Assembly: GCA_938003965.1 (NCBI GenBank)
Contig: CALKXI010000102.1
Coordinates: 1-53,375 of the forward strand
Origin: an uncultured Chlorobiales bacterium
GTDB taxonomy: Bacteria > Bacteroidota > Chlorobiia > Chlorobiales > Thermochlorobacteraceae
Length of the DNA stretch: 53,375 nucleotides
Direction: 5' to 3'
Shown here: one piece after another, positions 1-8,640 of the stretch
Position numbering within the stretch: position 1 is the stretch's first letter
Layout of the letters: the number at the start of each line of letters is the position of its first letter
Notes under the pieces: model-generated
The model's input: the letters and a program-made list of their open reading frames with translations, nothing else
Databases searched by the model: none
What the model was told of the DNA's origin: nothing
Translations under genes and position numbers: made by a program

Positions 1-2
1 TT

Positions 3-728
3 TTCGCAGTCTACCTTTCCCTCTCTTTTCTAACATTCAACGACTTGTCTGCACAGCAACGTCGCTCTACACCAAAACCCGAACCCGAAATTGCTCCCGA
101 TACGCTTCGCATGATGCTTAGTACAAAAGGCAAAGAAGCAACGCTCCATACGATATACATGCGCCATGTTACGAACCAACTGAATGCTATTGAAAGCGAC
201 TACATCAAACTTGGCTACGACGGCAAGCGCGTCAGCGAATTGGTCGACAGCACCATCAAAGCCAATCCGAAAGAAGCCGACGCCATCATCGTCGACCTTT
301 CGCTCGGCAAACGCATGGAAGTCAAGCCCATCACGAAACCCACGGGCAATTTTGACGGTTACCTCAGCCCCAATGCAGAACGCATGATTTTTGGATTGCA
401 ATGGGAAACCAAAAACAAACCCTTCCTAAAAAATCTCAAAGAAGGCAAGTTTCCCGACTTCGACCGAGATATGGAGCAAATTCTCATCAACGAAGCCAAC
501 ACCAACAAGCTGGTTGAAGAATATATGCGCACCGCTATTTTAGACCGCGTGCGTCAGCACATGGGAAGAAAGTTCGTCTTCGCGCTCGATGCCAACGACC
601 CACTCGCGCCGAAAGTTGGAGAAAGCGTCGAGACATATTTAATCAACAATCTTCGCACCGTATTAGCAGGAAAAAACATCTCGGAACTCACTCAAATGAT
701 GAGCGTTGTAGATAAATTCTTTGACTGA
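3..728 (+). CDS. Secreted protein of unknown function, 5' end outside window
   Basis: The reading frame is open to the left edge of the window. The first visible residues are hydrophobic and end in LSAQQR, which looks like the tail of a Sec signal peptide cleaved near the SAQ. The true start therefore lies upstream of the window, and the in-frame TTG at 45 is probably not the start. The mature part, about 220 residues, is charged and mostly helical, with no membrane segment and no motif I recognise. A hairpin with a T-run follows the stop, before the efflux pump gene, so the two may be separate transcripts. It could be a periplasmic partner of the pump, but nothing in the protein shows this. 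I assign no function. Confidence 0.6.
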   Translation, partial: FAVYLSLSFLTFNDLSAQQRRSTPKPEPEIAPDTLRMMLSTKGKEATLHTIYMRHVTNQLNAIESDYIKLGYDGKRVSELVDSTIKANPKEADAIIVDLSLGKRMEVKPITKPTGNFDGYLSPNAERMIFGLQWETKNKPFLKNLKEGKFPDFDRDMEQILINEANTNKLVEEYMRTAILDRVRQHMGRKFVFALDANDPLAPKVGESVETYLINNLRTVLAGKNISELTQMMSVVDKFFD

Positions 729-751
729 AACCGAATATCATAGCAAAGTGT

Positions 752-809
752 GTTAACACGGATAATGCGATGGCGAAATAGAGCGGTCGTGTTATCCGTG
801 TAACTTTTT
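752..809 (+). terminator. Long hairpin with T-run between secreted protein and RND pump genes
   Basis: The left arm at 752-765 (GTT, one bulged A, ACACGGATAA) pairs with the right arm at 792-804 (TTATCCGTGTAAC). The stem is about 13 bp with a 26-nt loop and is followed by TTTTT at 805-809. It ends 13 bases before the pump start codon. It is either a terminator for the upstream gene or an attenuator-like leader of the pump gene. The loop is longer than in a typical intrinsic terminator. Confidence 0.5.
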
Positions 810-822
810 CAAGAAACATCTA

Positions 823-3800
823 ATGAGTTTATCACAAGTCAGTATTCAGCGTCCTGTGCTCGCGATTGTGATGTCAATCGCCGTTGTGCTTTTCGGAGTC
901 ATTGGGTTTCTCTTTCTCGGAGTGCGCGAATATCCGTCTGTAGACCCGCCTGTCGTAACGGTAACGACGAACTACACGGGAGCGAATGCTGAGGTGATCA
1001 TTTCGCAAATCACCGAACCGCTTGAAGACGCAATTAACGGCATTGCAGGCGTGCGCTCGATTTCATCGACGAGTAGCGACGGACGCTCGACCATCACGGT
1101 CGAGTTCAATCTCGAGATTGACCTTGAAGCCGCCGCTAACGATGTGCGCGATAAAGTCGCACAAGCCGTTCGCCGATTGCCGCCCGACGCTGACCCGCCC
1201 ATCGTCGCCAAAGCCGACGCCAACGCCTCGCCTATCCTTATTCTCAATCTCAAAAGCAACGCACGCAATCCACTCGAGCTTTCCGCCGCCGCCACGAACA
1301 TTCTCAAAGAACGCTTGCAAACCATCAACGGCGTGAGCGAAATCCAAATCTGGGGCGAAAAAAAATACTCGATGCGCCTATGGATGTCGCCTGAAAAACT
1401 CGCCGCCTACGGCTTAACGCCGCTCGATGTGCAAGCCGCCTTGAACCGCGAAAATGTCGAACTTCCGACAGGTCGGCTTGAAGGCGATAAAACCGAACTC
1501 ACCGTCAGAGTACTTGGACGGCTCACTAAACCCGAAGAATTCGAGCAAATGATTCTGCGCGAAGACGCAGGAAGAGTGATACGCTTTCGCGATGTCGGCA
1601 GAGCGGAACTCTATCCCGAAAATGAGCGCACTGTGCTTCGGCGTGACGGCGTGATGATGATTGCTTGCGCGATTATTCCTCAGCCGGGTGCAAATCATAT
1701 TCAAATCGTTGATGATGTCTATCAGCGTCTCGAGCAAATTCGTAAAGAACTGCCAAGCGATTTAAGCGTTGCGATTGCATTTGATACCACAAAATTTATT
1801 CGTGAATCTATCAATGAAGTCATCGAGACCATTTTCATTGCGTTCGGTCTCGTGGTGCTGATTATTTTCCTCTTCTTGCGCGATTGGCGCACGACGCTCA
1901 TTCCCTCGCTGGCGATTCCTATTTCGCTCATCGGCACGTTTTTCATCATGTATCTCTTTGGCTTTTCCATCAATGTGCTCACGCTTCTTGGGCTGGTGCT
2001 GGCAATCGGGATAGTGGTCGATGACGCGATTGTCGTTTTGGAAAATATCTACGCCAAAATCGAACAAGGTGAATCGCCTATTCAAGCAGGCTTCAAGGGC
2101 GTGTCGGAAATTTTCTTTGCGGTTGTGGCAACAACAGTGGTGCTCGTGGCGGTCTTTCTACCGATTGTATTTCTGCAAGGCATTACGGGACGGCTCTTTC
2201 GTGAGTTTGGAATTGTAGTAGCAGGTGCCGTAATCATTTCATCATTTGTCGCACTCACGCTCACGCCGATGCTTTGCACGCGCTTACTGAAAAAGCAAGC
2301 ACATACGGGAAAGTTTTACACGACGACGGAACAGTTTTTTACGTGGCTCACAGCGCGCTATCGCACGTCGCTCAATACCTTCTTGAAAAAGCGATGGCTC
2401 GCGTTTCCAATCGTCGGATTTTGTTTTGCTTTGATTTTTTTATTCGGCGCGCTTGTGCCGAGCGAACTGACGCCCAGCGAGGATAGAGGAGTGGTGCGAC
2501 TGTTTGCCACAGCACCTGAAGGCGTGTCGTTTGAATATATGGACGCCTTTATGCTCAATCTTGGCAAAATGATCGAAGAACTCGTGCCAGAAAAAGACGC
2601 GGTTATTACGGTTACATCGCCCAGTTTTGGACTTGCTGCTGCCAACACGGGCATCGTGCGGATATTTCTCAAACCCAAAGAAGAACGCGAACGCTCACAG
2701 CAAGAAATCGCTGATGAACTTTCAGCAAAAGTGCGCGTGCTCTCACAGGCGCGAACCTTCGTCTCGCAAGAACAAGCCGTTTCAAATCCGCGTGGCGGCT
2801 TGCCGGTCCAATTCGTGCTTCAAGCACCGAGTTTTGAAAAGTTGAAAGAAACTCTGCCGAAGTTTTTAAGCGAGGCACGCAAAAGCAACGTGTTTAGTTT
2901 TGTCGATGTGAATTTGAAGTTCAACAAGCCCGAACTGCAAGTTGAGATTGACCGCAATAGAGCACGCGCGCTCGGCGTTTCGGTCGGCGACGTCGCGCAA
3001 GTCTTGCAGTTTTCATACAGCGCGCAACGCTTCGGGTTTTTCATTATGGACGGCAAGCAGTATCAAGTGATTGGACAAATGGAGCGAAAAAATCGCAGCG
3101 CGCCGATTGACTTGCAGTCGCTTTATGTGCGCAACAATCGTGGCGAACTCATTCAACTCGATAACCTTGTCAAACTCACCGAGCAAAGCAGTCCGCCGCA
3201 ACTCTTCCGATACAACCGCTACATTTCCGCAACGGTTCAAGCAGGACTTGCTCCGGGAAAAACCATCGGCGATGGCATCAATGAAATGCGCCGCATTGCC
3301 GATAACATGCTCGATGAAAGTTTTGTAACTGCACTTGATGGTCCTTCAAAAGATTTTGAGGAAAGTTCATCGAGCCTGCTCTTTGCGTTTTTGCTGGCAC
3401 TCGTGCTGATTTACCTTGTGCTTGCGGCGCAATTTGAAAGTTTTCGCGACCCGTTCATCATTCTCTTCACCGTTCCGCTTGCGCTTGCAGGAACACTCTT
3501 CGCGCTCTGGTATTTCAACCAAACCCTTAACATCTTCTCGCAAATTGGTATCATCATGCTGGTCGGATTGGTTACGAAAAATGGAATTTTGATTGTCGAG
3601 TTCGCCAACCAACGTAAAGCACAAGGGCTCTCCAAAATCGATGCTGTCGAAGATGCCGCCGCGCAACGCTTCCGACCGATTTTAATGACAAGCCTCTCGA
3701 CCATACTTGGATTTCTTCCGATTGCGCTTGCGCTGGGTGCAGGGTCGGAAAGCCGCGTCTCGATGGGGATTGCCATCATTTTTGGCATGCTTTTCTCGAG

Positions 3801-3933
3801 TTTCCTCACGCTCTACATTGTGCCCGCGATTTATTCGTATTTCTCAACAAACGAGTGTGTGGCAATATCCAAAGTAGAAATTGAAGCGGTAGAATCAGTA
3901 GTGGGAAGCAAAGAGGTGGGCAGAGTACTGTGA
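823..3933 (+). CDS. RND (AcrB/HAE1-type) multidrug efflux permease
   Basis: An inner-membrane proton-driven drug exporter of 1036 residues, the usual length for hydrophobe/amphiphile RND pumps. The N-terminus has the typical short cytoplasmic leader (SIQRPVLAIV) and the first helix at about 10-32, then a large periplasmic porter region. A helix bundle begins near 335, a second porter region follows, and the last helices lie near 850-1010. The paired acidic residues of the proton relay are visible in GIVVDDAIVVLENI near residues 396-409. No membrane-fusion protein or TolC-like channel gene lies in the window. The partner genes may be to the left or elsewhere. The substrate cannot be told from sequence. 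The last 25 or so residues are a non-conserved hydrophilic tail. Confidence 0.9.
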   Translation: MSLSQVSIQRPVLAIVMSIAVVLFGVIGFLFLGVREYPSVDPPVVTVTTNYTGANAEVIISQITEPLEDAINGIAGVRSISSTSSDGRSTITVEFNLEIDLEAAANDVRDKVAQAVRRLPPDADPPIVAKADANASPILILNLKSNARNPLELSAAATNILKERLQTINGVSEIQIWGEKKYSMRLWMSPEKLAAYGLTPLDVQAALNRENVELPTGRLEGDKTELTVRVLGRLTKPEEFEQMILREDAGRVIRFRDVGRAELYPENERTVLRRDGVMMIACAIIPQPGANHIQIVDDVYQRLEQIRKELPSDLSVAIAFDTTKFIRESINEVIETIFIAFGLVVLIIFLFLRDWRTTLIPSLAIPISLIGTFFIMYLFGFSINVLTLLGLVLAIGIVVDDAIVVLENIYAKIEQGESPIQAGFKGVSEIFFAVVATTVVLVAVFLPIVFLQGITGRLFREFGIVVAGAVIISSFVALTLTPMLCTRLLKKQAHTGKFYTTTEQFFTWLTARYRTSLNTFLKKRWLAFPIVGFCFALIFLFGALVPSELTPSEDRGVVRLFATAPEGVSFEYMDAFMLNLGKMIEELVPEKDAVITVTSPSFGLAAANTGIVRIFLKPKEERERSQQEIADELSAKVRVLSQARTFVSQEQAVSNPRGGLPVQFVLQAPSFEKLKETLPKFLSEARKSNVFSFVDVNLKFNKPELQVEIDRNRARALGVSVGDVAQVLQFSYSAQRFGFFIMDGKQYQVIGQMERKNRSAPIDLQSLYVRNNRGELIQLDNLVKLTEQSSPPQLFRYNRYISATVQAGLAPGKTIGDGINEMRRIADNMLDESFVTALDGPSKDFEESSSSLLFAFLLALVLIYLVLAAQFESFRDPFIILFTVPLALAGTLFALWYFNQTLNIFSQIGIIMLVGLVTKNGILIVEFANQRKAQGLSKIDAVEDAAAQRFRPILMTSLSTILGFLPIALALGAGSESRVSMGIAIIFGMLFSSFLTLYIVPAIYSYFSTNECVAISKVEIEAVESVVGSKEVGRVL

Positions 3934-3975
3934 AATAATTTTCAGAAGCAATTAGGAAACCCTTTGTGATTGCGC

Positions 3976-3983
3976 TATCTTTG
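3976..3983 (+). promoter_or_regulatory. Possible -7 element upstream of the helicase gene
   Basis: TATCTTTG matches the Bacteroidota/Chlorobiota -7 consensus TAnnTTTG. No TTTG element sits 19-21 bases upstream, so only half of the promoter is supported. If used, the leader would be about 165 nt. Confidence 0.25.
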
Positions 3984-4156
3984 CGATGCTTTGTCAAAAA
4001 GCAAATTTGCAAGACTCGCATTCGCCGGGTAAAGATTGATGCAGAAAAGCACCGTAATGTTCAACCCCAATTCACCGCCGCCTTTTCGCCTCGCCTTTGA
4101 ATCCAACTGAATTCAGCGCGTCTCGCTATTATTTACAGCACTTAACATCATTTTCA

Positions 4157-5722
4157 ATGTCATTTACCACACTCGGACTTTCCGACGCGCTGGTGCAAGG
4201 GATTCTTGCAACTGGCTACACTGCGCCTACTGAAATTCAATCACGCGCGATACCGCTTGCCGTTCAAGGGCAAGACCTCATCGGACTTGCACAAACAGGA
4301 ACAGGTAAAACCGCCGCCTTTGTGCTTCCCGTTTTGCATAAACTCTCGCTTGCCGAGCCGCCACAACCGCGACACGTGCGCGCTCTCATTCTGACGCCAA
4401 CGCGCGAACTCGCCACACAAATCGAAGTCTCAATCAAAAACTACGGACGATTCATGAAACTCTTTTCCGCCACGATTTACGGCGGCGTGGATATGTTCCG
4501 TCAAATCTCGCTTCTGCGTCGCGGCTTTGATATTGTGATTGCAACGCCCGGTCGCCTCATCGACCACTTGAACCGCCGAACGATTGACCTCTCCAAAGTT
4601 GAAACCCTCGTCTTGGACGAAGCCGACCGAATGCTCGATATGGGTTTTGTTAATGACGTCAAAAAAATTATCGCTCTGCTTCCAGAGGCGCGTCAAACCT
4701 TGCTCTTCTCGGCGACCATGTCGCACGGCATTAAGACCTTGACCGCGTCGGTGCAACGCTCGCCAAAACTCGTGCAAGTCGGCGAAGAGCGCAAACCTGC
4801 GGATTCCGTTACACAAAAATTCTACAAAGTCGAGCAAGACCAAAAAACGGCACTGCTCTTCCACATTTTGGATACGGTTGAAATGGATAGCGTGCTGGTC
4901 TTTTCACGCACGAAGCACGGCGCAGATAAAATCCAACATCGTTTGGAACAGCGTGGCGTTAAAGCCGTCGCGATTCACTCTAATCGCACGCAATCGCAAC
5001 GCGAAAGAGCATTGAAGGGATTTCGGCAGAAGCATTACAAAGTGCTCGTCGCCACCGACATCGCCGCACGCGGCATTGACATCGAAGGCATTTCGCACGT
5101 CATCAACTACGACACGCCGAACTTTGCCGAAGACTATGTGCATCGCATTGGCAGAACGGGACGCGCCGCCGCCACAGGCGACGCCATCACCTTCGTCGCT
5201 CGCGATGAATACAAGCATTTCCGACGCATCGCCGAATTTATCGGCAAACGCCTGCAACTCGAAAACTATCCGAACTTTTCAGGCTCTGAAACCGCAGACC
5301 TGCTCAAAGAAGAAGGCATTTCGCGCTTCAAACCCGACGACGACAAAAGCGAGCGGCAACATCGCCATCGACGAAGCGAGCACGAAAGGCAACGTCCATC
5401 CAACTCCTTCAAAACCCATGAAGGCAAGAAAAATGGCACGGAACAGACACACTCAAAGCGCACTGAACGCTTCGGCAAACAAAGCGAAAAGCCATCGCGC
5501 GACTCCGCCCAAAAGCGACGCGATTCTAAACGCGATTTCAAAAGCAACGACTTCAAGAGCAACGGCTCCAAAGGCAGTGATTTCAAGCGTCGCGACTTGT
5601 CAAAGCGTAAAGCAGGCTCAAACGGCGAATACACGCTTCGCAAGAGCGAAACCACTTGGAAAAAACTCTTGAGCGACGAAGAAGCCTACGAAAAAGTGCA
5701 GCGCAAATCAGGACGCGATTAA
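4157..5722 (+). CDS. DEAD-box ATP-dependent RNA helicase
   Basis: An RNA helicase of the RhlE/CsdA/DbpA type, acting in ribosome assembly or RNA turnover. In order there are a Q motif (GYTAPTEIQ), motif I AQTGTGKT, PTRELA, ATPGR, the DEAD box, SAT, and HRIGRTGR, which together make the two RecA-like domains in the first 370 or so residues. The remaining 150 residues are a low-complexity tail rich in Lys, Arg, Ser and Asp with repeated KSND/KRDF-like units, a likely RNA-binding extension. I chose the ATG at 4157, directly before SFTTLGLSDAL where family similarity begins. A TTG 20 codons upstream would add a non-conserved leader. There is no clear Shine-Dalgarno, as is common in this phylum. 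RhlE-like is the best guess for the subfamily. Confidence 0.9.
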   Translation: MSFTTLGLSDALVQGILATGYTAPTEIQSRAIPLAVQGQDLIGLAQTGTGKTAAFVLPVLHKLSLAEPPQPRHVRALILTPTRELATQIEVSIKNYGRFMKLFSATIYGGVDMFRQISLLRRGFDIVIATPGRLIDHLNRRTIDLSKVETLVLDEADRMLDMGFVNDVKKIIALLPEARQTLLFSATMSHGIKTLTASVQRSPKLVQVGEERKPADSVTQKFYKVEQDQKTALLFHILDTVEMDSVLVFSRTKHGADKIQHRLEQRGVKAVAIHSNRTQSQRERALKGFRQKHYKVLVATDIAARGIDIEGISHVINYDTPNFAEDYVHRIGRTGRAAATGDAITFVARDEYKHFRRIAEFIGKRLQLENYPNFSGSETADLLKEEGISRFKPDDDKSERQHRHRRSEHERQRPSNSFKTHEGKKNGTEQTHSKRTERFGKQSEKPSRDSAQKRRDSKRDFKSNDFKSNGSKGSDFKRRDLSKRKAGSNGEYTLRKSETTWKKLLSDEEAYEKVQRKSGRD

Positions 5723-5749
5723 ATACGCTCAACGAAACACTGCTGAAAC

Positions 5750-5773
5750 CTTTTATCGTAAAAAAACGATAAG
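5750..5773. other. Small A/T-rich inverted repeat between helicase and trxA
   Basis: TTATCGT and ACGATAA face each other across a run of A, giving a 7-bp stem. A third TTATCGT occurs near 5812. On the minus strand the loop would be T-rich. No T-run follows the stem on the plus strand, so it is a poor terminator. It could be an operator or a weak bidirectional stop. Confidence 0.25.
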
Positions 5774-5877
5774 ACTTGCCGACGAAAATTTTATTTTCAG
5801 CATCATAAGTTTTATCGTTATCACTTTCATCGTGAAGTAAAAGTTGTTTCAACTTTCAAACTTAAACGCAAACCATC

Positions 5878-6216
5878 ATGTCAAAATATCTCACCGTGAG
5901 CGATGCTACCTTCGAGAGCGAAGTACTCAAATCAGACAAGCCTGTTTTAGTTGATTTTTGGGCACCTTGGTGCGGTCCGTGCCGTATGATTGCACCGATT
6001 GTTGAAGAATTGGCAAACGATTACGAAGGCAAAGCGAAAATCGCCAAAGTTAATGTTGACGAAAACCCGCAAGTTTCAATGCAATTTGGAATCCGCTCTA
6101 TTCCGACCTTGCTCATTTTCAAGAACGGAAAAGTCGTTGACCAAATCGTTGGTGCTGTGCCCAAAGGCGTGCTTGAAGGAAGATTAAAATCGCAACTCTC
6201 CGCTAGTGTTGCTTGA
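5878..6216 (+). CDS. trxA: Thioredoxin
   Basis: A cytoplasmic thiol-disulfide reductant of 112 residues, the standard thioredoxin length. The active site WCGPC lies near residues 30-35 after VDFWAP. The cis-proline segment RSIPTLLIF and the FKNGKVV strand are present, so the fold is complete. The gene starts with ATG about 155 bases after the helicase and is followed by a strong terminator. It is probably a single-gene transcript. Thioredoxin reductase is not in the window. Confidence 0.97.
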   Translation: MSKYLTVSDATFESEVLKSDKPVLVDFWAPWCGPCRMIAPIVEELANDYEGKAKIAKVNVDENPQVSMQFGIRSIPTLLIFKNGKVVDQIVGAVPKGVLEGRLKSQLSASVA

Positions 6217-6258
6217 AATCAAAGAACCTGAAATCAAAGAGCCTGAAATTGAAGAGCG
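6214..6258 (+). repeat. Three imperfect 15-bp tandem units starting at the trxA stop codon
   Basis: Units at 6214-6228, 6229-6243 and 6244-6258 all begin TGAAAT. The first two differ at one base and the third is more diverged and runs into the terminator stem. The unit length is a multiple of three, and in the +1 frame it reads as repeats of EIKEP. It is probably a local slippage duplication. Confidence 0.6.
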
Positions 6259-6289
6259 AAGTTCACTCAAATGACTTCGCTCTTTTTTA
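6252..6289 (+). terminator. Intrinsic terminator after trxA
   Basis: AAGAGCGAAGT (6252-6262) pairs perfectly with ACTTCGCTCTT (6274-6284) around an 11-nt loop, followed by a T-run. It lies just before the glutaredoxin-like gene and isolates trxA. Confidence 0.88.
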
Positions 6290-6304
6290 ATACACTGCAA
6301 AGTT

Positions 6305-6565
6305 ATGCCAAAACCAAAAAAAATCATCATGTATTCGACCTCGTGGTGCCCTGATTGCCATAGAGCAGAACGCATCTTAACCGAACGGCGCATCGACTTC
6401 GAGAAAATCGACATTGAAAAAGTTGAAGGCGCGGCGGAAATCGTCATGCATCATGCCAATGGCAAGCGAAGTGTTCCGACGCTTCTTTTAGAGCACGAGA
6501 GCGGCGAAACCAAAGTGCTCGTCAATCCCCGACCTCAACAGCTGCTCGACGCACTATCACTTTAA
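6305..6565 (+). CDS. Glutaredoxin/mycoredoxin-like protein
   Basis: A small cytoplasmic redox protein of 86 residues. A beta strand leads to the active site CPDC at residues 15-18, followed by a helix. SVPTLLLE carries the cis-proline, as in the glutaredoxin fold. The CPDC centre differs from the CPYC of classical glutaredoxins and resembles mycoredoxin/NrdH-like proteins. It lies between two intrinsic terminators next to thioredoxin, so it is likely transcribed alone. The electron donor cannot be inferred from the sequence. Confidence 0.82.
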   Translation: MPKPKKIIMYSTSWCPDCHRAERILTERRIDFEKIDIEKVEGAAEIVMHHANGKRSVPTLLLEHESGETKVLVNPRPQQLLDALSL

Positions 6566-6569
6566 CAAG

Positions 6570-6600
6570 AAGGACTGCCTCTCCGTGCAGTCCTTTCTTC
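6570..6600 (+). terminator. Intrinsic terminator after the glutaredoxin-like gene
   Basis: AAGGACTGC (6570-6578) pairs with GCAGTCCTT (6587-6595) around an 8-nt loop, followed by a pyrimidine-rich run. Confidence 0.82.
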
Positions 6601-6695
6601 ATCATTTTTTTACTATTTCTTTACACTGAGCCTCCCGCTCGCTCGGTATCTTTAAGGCTTCACAGAATCTCTTAACTCAGAACCACACAAAGGGT

Positions 6696-8258
6696 ATGCT
6701 GACGCGAATCGCCTTTCTTGGTATCGTTGTTTTTTCATTGTTTGCACTTTTTGGGTGCGGCTCTTCAAAGAGCACGACGTCTCTCTCTTCACGATATAAA
6801 ACCATCAAGATTATTCATTGGAACGACTTTCACGCGCAGAACACGACGCGCACCTTGCGCAAAGAGGGCAAGCCCTATCGCGTTGGCGGAAGTGCAATTT
6901 TGAAAGGCTATATCGATTCGCTCCGCAACCTTGCGCCCGACCGCTCGCTCGTGCTTTTTGCTGGCGACGATTTTCAAGGCACGCCTGTCTCAACCTTCAC
7001 CAAAGGACGTTCGCAAGTCATTCTAATGAATGAAATCCAACCTGACGCCGTTGTGCCCGGCAATCACGAATTTGATTACGGCAAAGACAATTTCATCTCG
7101 CTCTTATCCGAAACGAAGTATGATGTGATTTGCGCGAATTTAGTCGTCTCAAAAACAGGCGAACCGCTCTTTCCGCCTTACAAAGTCGTTCAGCGTGGCG
7201 GACTCAAAATCGTCATCATTGGATTGATTACCACCGATTTACCGCTGGTGTCCATACCCGAAAACATTGAAGGATTGGAGGCGAAGGATTATAGCATTGT
7301 GCTAAGCAAGTATCTGCCTGAAATCAAAGCCAAAGAAAAGCCCGATGCGATTATCGTGCTAAGCCATATCGGTTTGCTCAATAAACTTGATTATGTCGAC
7401 GACCTAACGCTCTCGCGCATTTATCCTGAAATTGTGGCGTTCATTGGCGGGCATTCGCATACGCCACTCTTTGAGCCAATTCGCAAAGGTGGCGGCGTAA
7501 TTGTTCAAGCAGGCTCGCGTGGGCAGTATGTTGGCGAGTTGGAGTTAGTGATTGACCCTGTCGGCGATTCGCTCGTGAGTTTTTCGGGCAAATTGATTGA
7601 AACATATGCGGATAGCATCACCCCTGACGCGCGCGTGCAGGCAATAGTGGATTCAATGGAAGCCCCAATGAAAAAAATGATGGATGAGCAAATCGGCACG
7701 CTCAAAGCCGATTGGAAATCAAAGTTTGGAGAATCGACCAACATTGGCACTTGGCAAACCGACGTGATGCGCGAAGAATTGAAAGTTGATATTGCTATTC
7801 AAAACAGCGGCGGCATACGCAAGTCGCTGAATGCAGGACCCATTCGCATCAGAGATATGTGGGAAATTTCGCCCTTCGGAAATGCTTTTGTGGTCTTTGG
7901 AATCACAGGCAAAGAATTGCGCGGCATGTTGGAGTGGCAAATCGACGGACGCGGCGAGTTCTGCGATATGTCGGGCGTTGTGTGCAAATACAACGGCAAC
8001 TTGCCCTACGGAAAACGCATCAAGGAAATTACTGTCGGCGGAAAGCCACTCGATGAAGAAAAGGTTTATGTTGTCGCAACAAACAACTATGCGGCGGCGC
8101 AATTAGGCGCGCTCTTCGGCTTGCAACGCGAAGTGAAAATCAACGGCACGCCATTTGTCGACCACGACTTCTTCATCGAAGCCGTCAAAAAACGCAAAGT
8201 GATTTCAGGTGAAAAACGTGAGTGGCTCATCAATGTTGCCAAGAGCAAATCGGAATAA
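6696..8258 (+). CDS. Lipoprotein 5'-nucleotidase / metallophosphoesterase (UshA-like)
   Basis: An exported nucleotidase that would hydrolyse nucleotides or related phosphoesters outside the inner membrane. The N-terminus is a lipoprotein signal peptide with lipobox LFGC. The calcineurin-like metallophosphatase domain carries the metal-binding segments HWNDFHAQ (near 42), GDDFQGTP, GNHEFDYG (near 121), SHIG and GGHSH. The C-terminal 5'-nucleotidase domain has NSGGIRKSL (near 369), ISPFGN and the substrate-stacking region. The length of 520 residues is usual. A TATCTTTA at 6649-6656 could be a -7 promoter element. The natural substrate (AMP, UDP-sugar or cyclic nucleotide) cannot be decided. 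Confidence 0.9.
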   Translation: MLTRIAFLGIVVFSLFALFGCGSSKSTTSLSSRYKTIKIIHWNDFHAQNTTRTLRKEGKPYRVGGSAILKGYIDSLRNLAPDRSLVLFAGDDFQGTPVSTFTKGRSQVILMNEIQPDAVVPGNHEFDYGKDNFISLLSETKYDVICANLVVSKTGEPLFPPYKVVQRGGLKIVIIGLITTDLPLVSIPENIEGLEAKDYSIVLSKYLPEIKAKEKPDAIIVLSHIGLLNKLDYVDDLTLSRIYPEIVAFIGGHSHTPLFEPIRKGGGVIVQAGSRGQYVGELELVIDPVGDSLVSFSGKLIETYADSITPDARVQAIVDSMEAPMKKMMDEQIGTLKADWKSKFGESTNIGTWQTDVMREELKVDIAIQNSGGIRKSLNAGPIRIRDMWEISPFGNAFVVFGITGKELRGMLEWQIDGRGEFCDMSGVVCKYNGNLPYGKRIKEITVGGKPLDEEKVYVVATNNYAAAQLGALFGLQREVKINGTPFVDHDFFIEAVKKRKVISGEKREWLINVAKSKSE

Positions 8259-8629
8259 TCAAAGAGAAACGTGCATTGAGTAATAATTGCGCTGTGTCGT
8301 AGCAAGAAGTGAAACTATCGTATCGCTCCTTGTATGCAAATAATCATATCGTGAAATTGAAGTTCTTTGGCGACCAACAAGCAGAAGTGAAACTAAATAT
8401 GTTCGCATCTGCCAATTGCCGAAAAACAGTCTGTCTTCTTTGAGCACGCATGGCGGCACGAACTCAAGCAAGGACTCAATGCAGATAGTCTTCATCGGTC
8501 TTCGATTATGTCTTCAAGCAATACTTGAAAGTAAGGCGGGTCTGCAATAATCAGTTGCGCAAAGTCTGCAGGTAGTTTTGCCAACTCTGAAAGCACATCG
8601 TCTTGAATGAGTTTGTGGGTATGTGTTGC
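8259..8629 (-). pseudogene. Decayed adenine-specific DNA methyltransferase fragment
   Basis: No intact gene fills this stretch, but the minus strand keeps recognisable pieces of a DPPY-type DNA methyltransferase in changing frames. One open segment (8629 down to 8492) reads HKLIQDDVLSELAKLPADFA and then LIIADPPYF, the motif IV catalytic site, with DPPY at 8531-8542. Further downstream, in another frame with stops, come DEDYLH and WVRAAM-like pieces, then FGNWQM, then YKERYDSFT. That order matches the N-terminal half of such enzymes. At least two frameshifts and several stops are needed, and the C-terminal part is missing. It starts right after the oxidoreductase stop codon. It is probably a relic of a lost restriction-modification or solitary methylase gene. 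Confidence 0.6.
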
Positions 8630-8640
8630 TCAATGAGTCT

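Noticed and set aside
5076-5672. A 198-codon open frame on the plus strand inside the helicase gene
   Set aside because: It is an alternative frame of the helicase and its low-complexity tail, with biased composition and no recognisable motif.
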